Counted from the first letter of the stretch, positions 14,053 to 27,370 are shown. The stretch: DNA of 64,000 nucleotides from Phylloscopus collybita (GCA_027886175.1 JAJNNQ010000024.1:29491001-29555000), one strand, 5' to 3'. Numbers and translations: made by a program. Notes: generated by a model from the sequence alone, not told the origin.

Positions 14053-17000
14053 CTGTGCAAAGGAAAGAAAACAAGGAGTGAACAAGAAGGTCAATCAGCT
14101 GGGGATACAAGCACTGAGGACAGAAGGCTGTGACCTTGCTTGGCAGACTGCGAGCGGCCACTGAAAGTTCACCTTGACATCTGTGAATTCCTCAAGTGAG
14201 TCTTCCTGCACAGGTGCCGACCACGAGAGTAAAATGAAATTTCTCCAGCCCAGGATTTCAAAAGCTCCTCACAGTCTCTCAATGCCTTTTTCCTTTCTAG
14301 CAAGAATGTCAAGCCTTCTGTCTGCTTTCCAGGGGACATATGACTGTCAGCTCCTCAAGGCATACTCAATTTATCATTGAGTGGCTCTCCACACTGTTTA
14401 GATGTAAGCTGTCATGCAAATAGAGGAGGCCTGGGATTCAGACTATGGAATCAGAGAGATTTTGTGAATTGCCTTTCCCTGCCACTTCACAGTTCTGGAC
14501 ACTGTTCTGAAGTGCTACGAGAAGCCATCAAAAAGGGAATCTTCTTGGTTTTGGACTTCAACTAGAAATGCAGAAGATGCTCTTTCTAGAAGACCAGCAC
14601 TGTATCTGCTTTGGGTCCCTAGCTCATCACAAAGACATACCAAAGGGAAAAAGCCACAAACTGAGCAAGAATTTTTCTTCTTGAAGGGCTGGGGTGTCAG
14701 ATTTGTTCTTGTTGTCACCACAAACTACTAGCTCTGCTGGAAGTCTCTTAGTGCCACAGGCTTAGTGAGGACATAGGTGTCTTATCAAACCCGCTGGAGT
14801 TTCTTCCCAGGAAAAGTTCTCCTCAGTGGAAGCTGCACACCACTCTGTTCCCCATTCCTCACCTTCCCCTGCCTGTTTTCCCACAGTAGGTTACAGCCCT
14901 TGCACTGACTGAATACCAGTAGGGATTCTTCATCAAATGCGAGAACATATCCCCTTTCAATGCAAAAGGCACCACATCCCCAGAGCCTCTCATCAGATGT
15001 TGAGCTGACACTGGAGCTGCCTTTTGCATCTGAAAATGTCTTTCTGCACGTGCCTCCACTCACTCAGTTAACTTTCCAAAGTCTCCCCGGAAGCTTGGAT
15101 GCTTTAAATACATTGGAGTTGGCAAACCAAACTCTGTATTTTAAGAGGAGGTTTAGAAGAGAGGTTGCTGCATGGTGTTTATTAGCTGCTAAGCTGTTAG
15201 AAGTAGAAACAGAAGACATCTCTGCATAGCAGTCTCACACTAGTGCTGAGCACATTACAACAAAACTATTTGGTTAATACAGTGGCCTCTGCCAGCTCAT
15301 GGAGCTCAGAGGCAACAAGGCAGGGCAGAATTTGAACCCGCCAGCTAAGCTGGGCTCTGTGTGCAAAAGCTGCCCTTTGACTACCAGTACCACTCCCAGG
15401 ATTTCCTCTGCTCCCTCTGTGTGAAAGCCACACATGTTGAGACTCCATCTACTCGCAACACACACAGCCAGGGAGAGAACAGTACCTTTTTTGCAGCCTC
15501 GTGAAACGATTCCCAGCCCAAACACTGAGGGAAAACTTTCTGGTACTGTATATTCAGGGGGCATAAAATGCCCTGAGCAAGTTGCAATGCAAGCAGACTT
15601 GTTGTTGAAAGGACCTGCCTTGATGATTAGAACCACGTAATACATCAGAAATGCAGACTGAAAGTTCCAGCTGTGCTACTCCAGCTGCTCTGTGTCTGCC
15701 ACAGGATTGTGTGGGGAAGCAGGGAGGCCAACTTACTGAAAGCAGTGGACACACAGTCTGGCTCAGTCATTAGATCCCCAGGTACACAACCCCACTCTGC
15801 ACCAGCACTGGGCTTCTAGCTCTGGTCTCACAACTCCCTTCCAGTAAAATCCAGTCACTAATGGGAGGTGGCTCATGGAGACACTAAAAGCAGATTAAAG
15901 ATATTACCCCTGCCTCTCCCTGGAGCCTACATCATTATCAGCTCAGCAATTGACTCACAATTCAAAGTTTCTAGTTCTCCATCTAACTTTCCCCTGTATC
16001 AATACAGTTCTCACAGGCACCATGTAATTTCTAATTCTAAAAGAAAACTAAGAAAAGACAACAGCCAGGACACAATAAAAAGAGGAAATAAAACAGTAAA
16101 TTGGGAATAATATACTATCTTCAAGGGTTGGACTTGACTGTGTCTGTGAGCTGATAGAGGGGTAAATCACAGCACTGAGAGTGCCAGAGCAGCTTGTAAA
16201 GCTGCTCTATTCCAGCCCTGTATGTCAGGGAAAGGAAAGATGCCAACACCAACAGGGACCTACCTCCTCCTGCTCCAGGGGAGCAGTTCTACAACAGCTC
16301 CTTGCTGTGAACACAGCTCCTGTCACCCTTCCTTTTCCACACTGTGACTGCTGGCAGCAACAGTGTGGCCTTGCCCTGCAGTGCTGAGGGCAGCATGGTG
16401 TCACAGGTACCTGAAGAGTGAATGTCAAACTCCACAGCTGGCTCTTCCTACCTCAAATGTGAGTCCCTTACTCCCCACAAGTTTGCATATGTTGAACATG
16501 TGTATAAAACATCCTCTCTGAGCATATGGGTGACAGAGCTCAAACTTATGTCCACTTCTCCTACACACAAATTTAAGCCTCTATATACTAGACCAATCTT
16601 TTTTCCCCATTAGTTTGTGGGTCCCTTTTTTTTTCCTTTATCTTTGTTTTCTGGTTTTGGGCTCTTTTTCTCCATGCAGAAGAAAATGTTGTGGGCATTT
16701 TTGAAACAGCTTCTAAGCAGAACACATCCCTACTAAATTTTCACATCCTTCCAGGCATCAGACAAGATCCATGAGACAGCAGCTTCGTGTGCTAACCTGC
16801 TAGAGACCTACCACGGTACGTATGGAGTCTTGCAGAGGGAAAACATGCAGTCATGATAAAAATAGCTCTGGGTGAGAAGGCACAGCACCTTTGTGTACTG
16901 ATTTCACAACCCTATCCCCAGCCTTTCTCTGTCTGCGATGTATTCCTGTTTTTAAAAGGAAATGTTGAGGTGATGAAGTGGGAATCAAGAAATTTAATCC

Positions 17001-20000
17001 CTCTAACAACTGTCTCTCCCATAGCAGTTTGACATTGGTCTACTCTCCTAGCCAGCAGAAATACTGGAGTGCTATTCTCTGTGTGTGTTCCACCCCCTGA
17101 CAAGGAAAAGAATCCCCACCTGGCCAATGAAGAGACATTTTGGGACAATAATAAATGCTGACAAAAAAAAATTGTTTTCAGCATTTCTGAAATGTCAGGA
17201 AATTTGGAAGGCCTTTGCTGAAGGTTGCTGACACCAAGTGTGCTGAACATTATCCATGTGGCATCTACTTTCTCTTCCAAAGATCTGCACTGAAAAATTA
17301 ACTTCAAACTATCTATCAGGCCATAAACCCTTCCCTCTCACACCATCTTTATGAAGGAAGTTAAAAAAAAAAAAAAGTATCAGAAGAGGTCTCACTGCCA
17401 GTATTTTTTAATAAGGTCAGTCCTTTAAGAGGTATCCAAAATTTGCTCTCTCTTTTTCATTCATTCTTTTATTTTTAGTGCTATAAAATTTTAATAATAG
17501 GCAATAAATGAAACAGTTCCATTGTCTGAAAAATGAAACGAGCTATCTGTGCACCCCCATAATCCATCCCATATGGCTGATCTTGCCATTCCCACTGCAC
17601 ATAGGATTCAGGACATCATTTCATTGTTTGCTGAGGAAGCCAAACTATTGGCCCCAAGTCCCCTCCTGGCTCTCTTATCCTAGACAAAGCTTAAAGAGCA
17701 TTTCCAACACAAACAACTTTTATTCACCTCAGCTGCCCACATCTGAAAGGAAAGCGCTGGTTTTCCTTCAGCCTAGGGGTTTTTTCTTCCATCACCCTGT
17801 TGAGTTTCCTGACTGTTTTTCTCTTCTGGCTTCCTCCTGGATAAGGAGCTCCTACAAGCATCCCACTGTCAGATGAACTTTACCCAGTCTCTAAAAATAA
17901 TCTCTGTGGCATTAAACCTGCACCCTTACTACCCAAACTTTTGGCTAGCTGAGTTCCATATGTCAAAAACTGGTTTCTCATTCTCTTGAAGTTCAGGAAA
18001 GCAACCAAGTAACCTGCCTCATTCATATATTATGTGGGTATCCTTTCACCACCAGGAAACTTCTCTTTCAACCTCAGGAACTTCTCTTGTTGCACTTCTA
18101 CAGGTACTTTATGTGCTTTTGCAAAAAGCAAAGAAGGCCCAAAAATCAGGTAGTGGGAATCTCTGATAAACAGGAACTAAGACTTGGCCTTCAAACACAG
18201 GCTACCTCTGCAATCCAACAAGGCTGGTGCTTAGATTGCTGAACACCATTACTTAACAGGGTTTGAGTGCTCAAAGACTGCAAAACACTGTCCAGCTGCT
18301 GACCTGTTTCCATCCTCCCCTCTGAACCACCTCACTGCTCCCAGCTGCCTTGAGGGTCTGGAGAGAGACATTCATGAAAATAGCTAAAAGAGATCCAAGA
18401 AGGGATCTGGGAAAAGATTGCTCCCCCATATGGATACAGTCAGTCACGTCATGATGGGGTGTCCCCAGAGCAGCAGGGTTTTAGCAGTCTCTTGCACTGA
18501 TGAAGGGAGACCACAGTCATAAGGAAATAAAGGAGGAGGCTGCAAGCTGATGGAAGTGAAAGATCTAAAATGGAAGTTAGTTTTAAAAACACATTCACCT
18601 CCATAATTTCTGCAGCAGGAGACAACAGTGAAACAATAACAATAAATAAGTGGAGGAAAAAATATCCATCTCCATTTAATGGAAGAGCCTCAACATAAAG
18701 CAGAAAGGAAATGTCCTGGGAAATAAGTGGTTTAAGAGTTCCTTTTCTTCTACCATTGCTCTGCTTTTTCACTGGAGTTCCTTCCTCCATGATTTGCTGG
18801 CAAACTCTAACCATGGCTCTGCCGCAGTCGCTGAAATAGGATGCCCTGGAGCTGCCTCAGAATTTTGTCACTCTTGCTGCTGCCACACCTTTATTTTTTC
18901 TTTTAAGACCTTACACATAAAACCTCTTGAACATATACTACTCACTTGCCCGATTCACAAACAGCCCTTCTTCAAATTACCCTATTTCTTTTGCAAAGGA
19001 GACCCACATTTCAGTGGGACCTTCTCCAGCCACAGTCTGATGCACTGCAGTTGACTACAGCTGCGGGAAGGACGTGGGAAGTTCCAGAGTATCACAATTG
19101 TTTTTTGACCAGTGATCCTAATAAGATTACAAATTACACAAGGGAGAGAAAAGCCATCCAGCACAGGAAAGTCCTTTCCACACACGGCTTGTACTTTAAT
19201 GCTCTCCTCCCTCCTATGGGAATATCTGAGTGCGTGTCCTCTGGGAAGGAGGCAGCTGAGCATTCGTGTCCTCCCTTAGCTGACAACAGCAGTGCAAATG
19301 CAGCCAGACCCCTGCTTGTGAGGCAGGCGCCTGACTGCTATATATGCTTGCAAATACCTTTGCCTGTTTTTTTCTTCCTAAAGCCTCAGGCTGCTCCCTT
19401 TGATGTGTAATACCTTAAAGATTTTAATTCCTCTTTACATCAGCAGAGAGCCTTACTGAGCCCTCCCCACAGCTGCAGCCGTGTAGCAATTTCCTGCCCT
19501 TTCTTAAATCAATGAGCTACAAAGATCAGTAATTCCCAACCTTTTCAGGAAACTGTCCAAATTCACTGAGCTAGGACCTTATTAATGCCTTCCACATTAC
19601 TATAGCCCACCATGTACCTGGAACTGCATCAATCCCTCTCCCAAACCCAGCCCCCAGTGCAGCTGTATCTGTGCGCACGGGGAAGATCTCGTACCCAGGA
19701 CACACGCTGCTTTCCCCACACAGGAGAGGAGAGCAGGATAAAAGTCACATATGCCTCAAGGAGAACTGATGATCACAGCAGGGATTAAATGAGAGTGGCA
19801 ACATCTTTATGCATAACTTCAGTAAGATGAGAGCTAGGAGGTCTCTAGGTCAGTTAAATGTCTTCTTTGTGATCATGGAGAGTGTAGCACTAAAAAGAGT
19901 GGTGGAAAACAAAGGGCAGTTGCCCATTCATGAACACTGACCTTACCAAAGCTCCTTGGGAAGGAGACAGCAGTCCTGGTAAACACACACAACGGGAGCA

Positions 20001-20832
20001 TGCAAGTAAAACTGAATTACAGTGCCCATGGGGACAGCAAATGAGGGCTATGCACACAACTTTTACTCTGGTCCGCACACCCAGAGCTTTGCTTTACAAC
20101 CCTAGGCTTCTTGTAATGTAGTCAGATATGTCTAATTGTATAATTAAGGTTTAAAGACTTTGTTACACTGATTTAAGGGATACCTACGTCACTTGGATCT
20201 GAAATATTTAGATCTGCTGCAGGATTCAGGAATGGCAGAAAAAGTTGAAACTTTTTTTGGATTTTTTTACTCTTTTTTGATAACTCTCTAATGTCTTTTA
20301 CTAATACAATGGGAGGATTAATTAAAGCTCCATTTTAACTACTGTGCTGTTAAAATACAATTTCTTCTAAATGATATTTAGGGGGTTCTACCTAATTTTT
20401 CCATTAAAATTATGACAAAATTAAACAACACAGTCAAAGTGAAACAATTGGAAATTGCTAGAGAAAAACTGAAATTATTTGAAACTAGAATATTTTTGCA
20501 CTTTTATCCAGCACACCGATGAGAAACTAATTTTTTCTTCTAACATAAAGCAAGCATTTGCACTCTGAGTTTTGGCATTTCCCATGAAAATTAAAATTTA
20601 AAAATGCACTTCAGCCAGCCCTACATGTAATGAAGAATAATTATTTTACACGGTATTAGACTGTGACCTATTTGTGTGTTTTACAATCTGCAATCCCCCA
20701 TTTTTCTATCTCTGTTCTTTGTTTTAATAATAAAAAAAAAAATTGCCTTTCTCAAACTTAGACATGCCCTGTGCACTCGTCAGGGAAAGGAGGGAAGAGA
20801 TCAGTGAGGAAACACAAACAAGCTTCTGTTAC
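14053..20832 (-). other. TBX15: TBX15 intron (6.8 kb)
   Basis: This intron runs from the GT donor at 20832-20831 to the AG acceptor at 14054-14053. I see no further coding exon, RNA gene or recognisable transposon. The part closest to the upstream exon, about 20140-20750, is markedly AT-rich. Open frames of up to about 154 codons have no recognisable domain and are taken as chance. Confidence 0.8.
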
Positions 20833-20897
20833 CTGTTTCTCCCAGAATCTCTGAAACCTTTGGCAAAGGGGTTTCTGTCAATTTTTAATCTGGTGAT
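20833..20897 (-). CDS. TBX15: TBX15 coding exon, C-terminal end of the T-box (65 bp)
   Basis: This small exon has an AG acceptor at 20899-20898, after a pyrimidine-rich tract, and a GT donor at 20832-20831. It encodes 21 codons plus two bases of an Arg codon. The peptide is ITRLKIDRNPFAKGFRDSGR followed by N and the split R. The LKIDRNPFAKGFRD block is the highly conserved C-terminal signature of the T-box, which in T-box structures forms the helix that enters the DNA minor groove. All expected residues are present. Confidence 0.98.
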
Positions 20898-23800
20898 CTA
20901 AAAGGAAGAAAAAGAGAATTAGTTGATATCGTCAATTTTTTTCCTTTCAACAAATGAACACTATGGATGATTACCATTCTTGCCCAAGCTGTCTGTACAA
21001 TGATTTTTCATACTCTTTTTCCCAGACCTCTGTTAAATTTGCCCTTCCATTATCCATGAACAGATCATCTGCTTATCAAAAAATGGCACCGGAGACAGAA
21101 GACATGGTAGCATCAGGAAACCTGGCACAGTGCTGAGGCTGGGAAGTTGCTCCTGAAGTAGAAGCACACCAGGTGCAAAACCCCAGGAGCTGTAAATTAT
21201 TCAGTGGCCTTGTGGTTTGGGTATCAGGCACACTGCTTGAGTTTGACTGCTATCTGAGTTATCTCAGCCTCAACACTTCAGATATCCAGCAGCTGGATGC
21301 AACTCATGGACCTTCAAACAATGCTGAAAAGAAAAGGCCAAGCAAAGCACAGGCTACAGCCCCCAAAAATGTCAGGTGGTCACACAGTCACATGTAAATT
21401 TGCTGTTGTTCTGGTCAGCATCTTGGTAGCCCTTGAGAGTTTTCTGGTCTGGAAATATTTTTTTTCCTTTTTGTTTTTTTCTCCTCTAAGTAAAGGAGGT
21501 AGCAGCCAGACTGAGTGCTTTCAGGGAATCTTCCTCCCTGCTTTATTTTTAAGCACGAATTCCATGTTGTCAATATGGAATATAACACTAGGATTCTGAC
21601 CTTGCAGCCTGTGGTATTATACTCCCTGTTGGCTATTCCACAACCTGGTGTAGCAAAAGAGCTTCCCTCTGCCAGCCTCAGCTTGTCCTAGAGATACTAT
21701 CTTTGGAATAAAAGGAGAGTGTGAACTCCAGATCCTACCAAATTTGAGGTGGTTTTGCTGAAACTGCTCAAAAGGGACTAGTTTAATACAGCCTGATCTG
21801 AAGGGGATTTGCAGGTGTTTTGCTTCTGTCAGAACCAAGCCCTTACTCTGGATATTAACCTCAGATCTGGAATGCAGCTCCTATTTTTGCAGAAGCTTAA
21901 TTTGTGAACTTAATTTCCGCTAGCCTGACTTTGCAGCTGTCCTGGGACTTGTGTGTACAGAGACAGATATGTTCTGTGGAGGATGGAATTACAGCAGAGG
22001 GAATCCCTGTGGTGGATTTGCTAACATTTTACAATTGTTTCCAGAGACACTTCCCCCAGTAAGGCAAAGCTCTGCAGCCACTGGAGGGCATGCAGGCAGA
22101 TTCAGGGGATTTAAATTTGGTTTTAATGAAAAGGTTTCTCCAGCCCACCAGAATCTCCTTACTGGTATTATAAAAATGTGACTGTGTCCCCCAGGTTTTT
22201 TTAACAAAATCCCCAAACATTTGGAATTTAGAGAGACAGAAATGTCAGTGTTTCTTTACAGTGAGGCAGCTTATGGTACCAGTCCCTGACAGGGATCCCT
22301 CCCTTAGCATCTCCCTCCCAGTGTAATTATGTCTTCTAAGTCTGGTCATTAAGGAAGAATGACAGGCTAATTTCCTGTCATTTCTTCTCCTTTCCCTCTT
22401 TCCTTGTCTGATCTCCAGTTAAGATTTGTGGAGTATCTGCATTTGGGCGAGGAGGGGCAGGAAATTTCCCATACTGCAATGATAGCAAATCCACCAGTGT
22501 ATTGCAATATTTTTGATCCATTTTGGATCCTTATTCAAGTCAGTTCAAGGGGACCAGACTGAGGAAAAAAAGTCATGGGAAGAAAAAGAAGCAGTCATGG
22601 GAGCACTGTCTGCACGTGGGCTCTCTTACACATTGCAAAATAAAAAAACTCTGTAACTCAGTAAATTGTTAGAATTCAAAATTTTTAAAAACTGGTTAAA
22701 TATTGCAATCTGCCTTAAGCTGATTTAATATGGGTCTGTCCTTCAGTCCATAAATGCTAAATAAGTCTAATTGAAGAAAAGTGTAGATCACTAACAAAAT
22801 CACGGTTCCTAGAGAAAGAATCCTGCTGCAGCAGCACATTTTCCTTATGGTATCTAAAGTCAATACTAAGTCTCATTACTGGGAACTATGCAAGACCTGA
22901 ATCAAACATAAATTATCATAAAATCACAGAATGCTTTGGGTTGGAAGGGACCATAAAGATCATCTCATTCAAACCCCCCTGCCATGAGCAGGGACACCTT
23001 CTACTAGATAAGGTAGCTCAAAGTCCTATCCAACCCGGCCTTGAACATTTCCAGGGATGGGGCATCCACAGCCTCTCTGGGCAATCTGTGCCAGTGCCCC
23101 ACCATCATCACAGTAAAGGATTCCTTCATAATATCTAGTCTAAACCTACTTTCTTCCAGTTTGAAGCCATTCCTCCTTATCCTGTCACTATGTGCCCTTG
23201 TAAAAGGTGTCTCCATCTTTCTTGTAGGCTCCCTTCTGGTACTGGGAGGCTGCAATTAGGTCACCCCAAAGCCTTCTCTTCTGATCCTTTCTTACAGTGG
23301 GAAGCATTTTGCTTTCCCAGTCCCCATCCTGTTGCCCATCCTCTGAAGAGGTATGAGAAGAGATGACTCATTCATTCGAAGACTAAGGCAAAAAAGTAGT
23401 TAAGTACCTCAGCCCTCTCATCAGTTGTTACAAGTTTTCTAGCATTGCTTATGAGGGGTTGCTTCCTCAACCTTCCTTTCCTGGTTAACTTAACTGTAGA
23501 AGCCCTTCTTGTTATTCTTTGCATTCCTTACCAGGTCTAGTTCCAGCTTTGCTATGGCCTTCCTCACCCAATCCCTACACAGGTTAGCTGTCTTTGTTTC
23601 CACTGCCTGTGCATTTCTTTCTTTCCTTCTGGTTTTTCCAGCAGGTCCCTACTCAGCCATGCTGGTCCCTTGACTTCCTTGCCTGATTTCTGGCTCCTGG
23701 GGGTTGCTGGCTCTTGGCCTGTAGAGAAGACTTCCTTAAAGACCAGCCAGATCTGTTCCATGCTTTGTTCCTAAGGGTAGGCTCCCAGGAGATCCTATTG

Positions 23801-24387
23801 ACCACCTCCTTGCACAGCTGGAAGTTTACTTTCCTAAATTTCAGGTGCATAAGTTGACTCCTTACCTGACCCCTATCCCTCAGGACATTAATGCATGAGA
23901 ATTTCAGTTTACATGCAAAATATTCATTCAAAGGCTTATTTTGTCAACAAACTGATGAGATTGGGCTTCTTCAAAACTTTTTCCTTCACTGCTATAAAAA
24001 ACCCAACTGCTTTGTCTCTGAGATAGCTAATGTGGAGTAGCTGTACTGCCTTAAAATTATAGTGAGGACAGGATACTCCAGTTTTGTACCATGAGGTAGC
24101 AAGGAAATTTGAACACAACACACCTCGTCACACCTGACCTTAGTTACTTATTTTACAGTAAAAGCAACAGCCATCTTATCTTCAAGGTGGTTTCCTGGCT
24201 AGACACTTCATGTCTTCACAATACCCCACAGCAAGCATTTTCTTTTCCAACCTTTAAAATGTAACTCTTCTATATTTCTCCAACCTTTAACTTTTCTGTA
24301 TTTCTCAGAGAAGTTAGTGTCTCAGTCACCAAGAGCATACTGATATTTTTATGAAGGCACAACCTAAAAGGGGCATGAAGGATTTAC
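20898..24387 (-). other. TBX15: TBX15 intron (3.5 kb) with a CR1 insertion
   Basis: This intron runs from the GT donor at 24387-24386 to the AG acceptor at 20899-20898. It holds a CR1 LINE remnant at 22914-23900, listed separately. The rest, 20898-22913 and 23901-24387, is unique AT-leaning DNA with no exon or RNA gene recognised. Confidence 0.85.
22914..23900 (-). mobile_element. CR1 LINE remnant, internally deleted, same strand as TBX15
   Basis: This is a dead copy of the avian/reptile non-LTR retrotransposon CR1, read on the minus strand. Its 3' end at 22914-22940 carries the CR1-type terminal motif (ATTCTGTGATTTTATGAT). Just upstream, about 23004-23255, a frame encodes the C-terminus of the CR1 ORF2 protein, with RIRRNGFKLEESRFRLDI and HWHRLPREAVDAPSLEMFKA. 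Farther upstream, about 23340-23900, broken frames match the linker between endonuclease and reverse transcriptase, for example LKFRKVNFQLCKEVVNRISW, then a WLSRDLLEK block and LVTTDERAEVLNYFFALVF. The reverse-transcriptase core that should lie between them is absent, and the join falls near 23280. Stops and frameshifts elsewhere show the copy is inactive. The 5' boundary is approximate. Confidence 0.88.
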
Positions 24388-24555
24388 CTGCTGATTTTGG
24401 TAGGCTGTCACTGTGGTGAAAACAGTCTCAGGGAAGTTGAAGGTTTTCACCCCATCTCCTGAAGGAACTGGCTTTGTAGGAGAAAGATCACTGCTGAAAT
24501 CCTTGCGGATGACATGAACTCGAGGCTGATACTTATGCATCGAATGTAAGATTAT
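24388..24555 (-). CDS. TBX15: TBX15 coding exon, T-box (168 bp)
   Basis: This phase-0 exon has 56 codons, with an AG acceptor at 24557-24556 and a GT donor at 24387-24386. It starts [20 protein letters not shown] and ends [21 protein letters not shown] and [15 protein letters not shown] are core T-box motifs. The variable loop reads [20 protein letters not shown]. That fits TBX15; TBX18 has a different residue set at the same place, and TBX20, TBX1 and TBX4/5 differ more. Ser follows PVP where I recall Val in human TBX15, a minor change in a surface loop. Confidence 0.98.
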
Positions 24556-24914
24556 CTGAAGAGAAAACAAAAGGAAAAGTACTTTTTTTTCCCCCCCAAG
24601 ATATTTTTCACAACATCCAGATGTACAAGAAAGCAGGGATGGAGTAAGAGCTAAAATGGAGAAAATTATTCTTTTCTTACAAGCGTGTATGGGACAAGGT
24701 TTGTGCTGTGAGCAAAGAGAAAAATGCTTTATAGAGTCAGGCAACATTTTGAGGAAAAGCACCAAAATAGCAAAAGAAGCTCCATAAATCTGGAAGCAAC
24801 CACAGACACGTGTGCCTAACAGGACACAGGAGCATCAAAGCAGCAGCAACACCCTTTCAAGTCTGAGAGAAGCAAAGCTATAACAACAGGCATCAGGATT
24901 AACTTCTAACTTAC
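24556..24914 (-). other. TBX15: TBX15 short intron (359 bp)
   Basis: This is the shortest intron in the window, between the GT donor at 24914-24913 and the AG acceptor at 24557-24556. It contains a short T/C run, which on the minus strand is purine-rich, and no other feature. Confidence 0.9.
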
Positions 24915-25086
24915 ATGGCCTTGATCATCAAGCTCGTTGTTGGTCAGCTTGAGCTTGTCAAAACTGACCACCTGCCTCATCCAGGTGTCTCCAGAAGCCA
25001 GGGAGTCAGGGTGGATGTAAACCCTCGGGGGCACTGGGGAGTCAGCATTGCCAGCCACCATCCACTTGGAGCTGTGATACACATAC
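24915..25086 (-). CDS. TBX15: TBX15 coding exon, central T-box (172 bp)
   Basis: The acceptor AG is at 25088-25087 and the donor GT at 24914-24913. One base completes an Arg codon, then 57 codons follow, ending in QGH. Visible motifs in order are [50 protein letters not shown] and [19 protein letters not shown] and the LTNN block are central T-box signatures. They contribute to the beta-barrel core and to the dimer and DNA contacts known from T-domain structures. There are no substitutions at the hallmark positions. Confidence 0.98.
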
Positions 25087-26859
25087 CTGGAAGAGGAAGG
25101 GTAGGTGGCTAAGAGAGATTGGTACTCACTCGCTGCAGGAACATGTCCAGGGCTCCCCCTTCCCTGCCACCCTCATGCACCCCAAGCTCTCATTTGCAGT
25201 CAAGGGAGAATGTGCTTTATTGCAACCTCCTACCTTCTAAATGAAAGCCAGATTACCCCTGAGCCACTTGTTCAGACTTGATCCCTTATTAAAACCACCT
25301 TGCAGTTATTTTCCCTGTAAAACTCTGCCACATGTGCCTTCTCAACTCCTTAACCCTCTCTGAGCCAGAGTAAGAGGCTGGGAAATATGGGTAAACAAAG
25401 TCTTCTCTGAAAATATTAATAAAAACCCTGCAATTTCTGGAAATCTGCACTTTATCTCATACCAGACTTTGGAAAACACATGTGGCTTCACCCAGAAAGG
25501 GCAATATCCAATGGATACCAGTAAAACAATTGATAAAACAGAATTTCTGGTTTGAAATGTTGCAAAACAGGAAATTCCATATAGTATTACATACATTGGG
25601 ATTAGAGGAAAAAATTATTTTTGTGTTCCTGGTTTTTTGTGATCTTCTGTGTTCCTGATCTAGCCATCCTATATATGCCATAAATTTCTCTACCACAGCT
25701 TTGCCTAGACACCTTTTTTCCTGTCCTGCAGCTCCTTCCCTCTGAGACATTTCACAAAGAGTTCCACTGACACCTCTGAGTTCTGTCCTGTGCTCCCCCA
25801 TCACTGCATCTCTATCTACTCAGCTCTGCTAAGATGTTCCAGTTTTTACCTACAAACAGTGACTAATTTCCTGAATTTTTACAAGAAACGGGAAAAAAAG
25901 AAGAAAAAAAGAGGAGCTTTTTCCTTTCCTGCTACTTTTCTCTATGAGGCTGCACAAGCTAACAAGGACAGAAAGGGTAAGAAAATAAATGTATTTTCCA
26001 TGTCAGTGTTGTTAGAACCACACTCTTCGAAAGAGGAAAAACATCCAGCTGAGTATCAAGAACTGTCTTGCTGTTCCCCAGGAAAAGCATTTTCCTGATA
26101 AAACTCTGTACAATTTGGGAGCAAAAATGAAGTATTTAGCATTTGAAGCAGAGGTTCAAATCTGAACCCTTGAAATGTGTTTCAGTCAAGACTATTTGGA
26201 GAAAAGACTTGCTCTCAGGGGTCTTTTAATAAGAATACATAAATCACATCTGAGAGTTTTCTGGGATGCAGAGGATCATGAGTTTTCCAGAGTATTTTTT
26301 AAACATCAGAAGTCCATTAATAACAGAAAAATCTCTTCTTCCTGTCTTTAGCTCAGCGGTGGAAACTTTCTCAGTGACTCCATACTGTAGGTCAGGGACC
26401 AATATTCATTGAGGCTGCTGTGTTGGACAGTGAGCACTTTTGAAACAGAAATCCAGTTCAGGCCAGACCTGAGTGCCCTGGCTTAGTTCAGCTGCTCCTT
26501 GCCCATTCCTTTCTTGCAGAAGAAGTTTTAGGGACTGCAGACCCCGCCATTGATAACTCCAGTTATTGGTTCCCTCGGACAGTCACTGCTAATCGTACCA
26601 GGAAATGCACGATGGAGATCTCCTCCATTTAAAACTGCTACTTGAAAAGAGAAAGATTTCATTCCAAAATTGAAAGAGACTGTATTAAAACTCTGGGTTT
26701 GTGTCTAAAAATTCTGGTCAAATCAACTCTGTTGGTGTAAATCAGCAGTGTCTCCTCCAGCACACCTTTGCAATGGTGTTTAATGGCAGGGGTCTTTCCT
26801 AGGCTGTCACTGACAGAAAGCTCTTACAAGATTCCCACCTCTGCCCCTGAAAAGCTTAC
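25087..26859 (-). other. TBX15: TBX15 intron (1.8 kb)
   Basis: This intron runs from the GT donor at 26859-26858 to the AG acceptor at 25088-25087. No coding exon, RNA gene or recognisable repeat is seen. A short A/G-rich patch lies around 25890-25915. Confidence 0.85.
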
Positions 26860-26961
26860 CTGTATCTCTTGTTATCCACAGGGACAATGTCCATGGCAAT
26901 ATAATACTGCTGGTGGGGATCCAAGCCTGTAATCTTCACCCTCATGGCTGGAAACATTCTC
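26860..26961 (-). CDS. TBX15: TBX15 coding exon, early T-box (102 bp)
   Basis: The acceptor AG is at 26963-26962 and the donor GT at 26859-26858. One base finishes an Arg codon, 33 codons follow, and two bases begin another Arg codon. The peptide starts [20 protein letters not shown] and continues [20 protein letters not shown], completed from the previous exon, and the G-L-DP-Y pattern are diagnostic of the T-box N-terminal half. Phase is continuous on both sides. Confidence 0.98.
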
Positions 26962-27370
26962 CTAGGAAAAAAAGAGTAGAAAAAAGGAAGAAAATGGTGA
27001 ATAAGGAAACTGAGGAGGCTCCTTGTATCTCTCTCTCTGGCACCAGAAGCATGCTACTTTACACAGCCCAGTCCTTGGCATGACTCCTCTGGGCTTGGTG
27101 TGGGTAGAAAAGACTGTGCTGGCAGCAGTTTGAACCTTCAATTTTTTCCCACTTAGAAAATGGGGTAACAGGATAACAACCTGTAAGTAATGATAAAATA
27201 CTCACAGTCAAGCACTCTATTCCCAGTTCCTAGCAGACAGTTCTGCTATGCTTCACACAAATTGTCTGCTCTAAGGCATTTCTAGGACGGGCAGTGTGCC
27301 TTACATTGTTTTTTTTTCCCACTGGCCATCCACCTTCTCTCATATTCCATTAAATTCAGGATCACTTTAG

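Noticed and set aside
23004..23931. Coding-like minus-strand frames considered as a host gene
   Set aside because: They match the C-terminus and linker of the CR1 retrotransposon ORF2 and are broken, so they belong to the mobile element.
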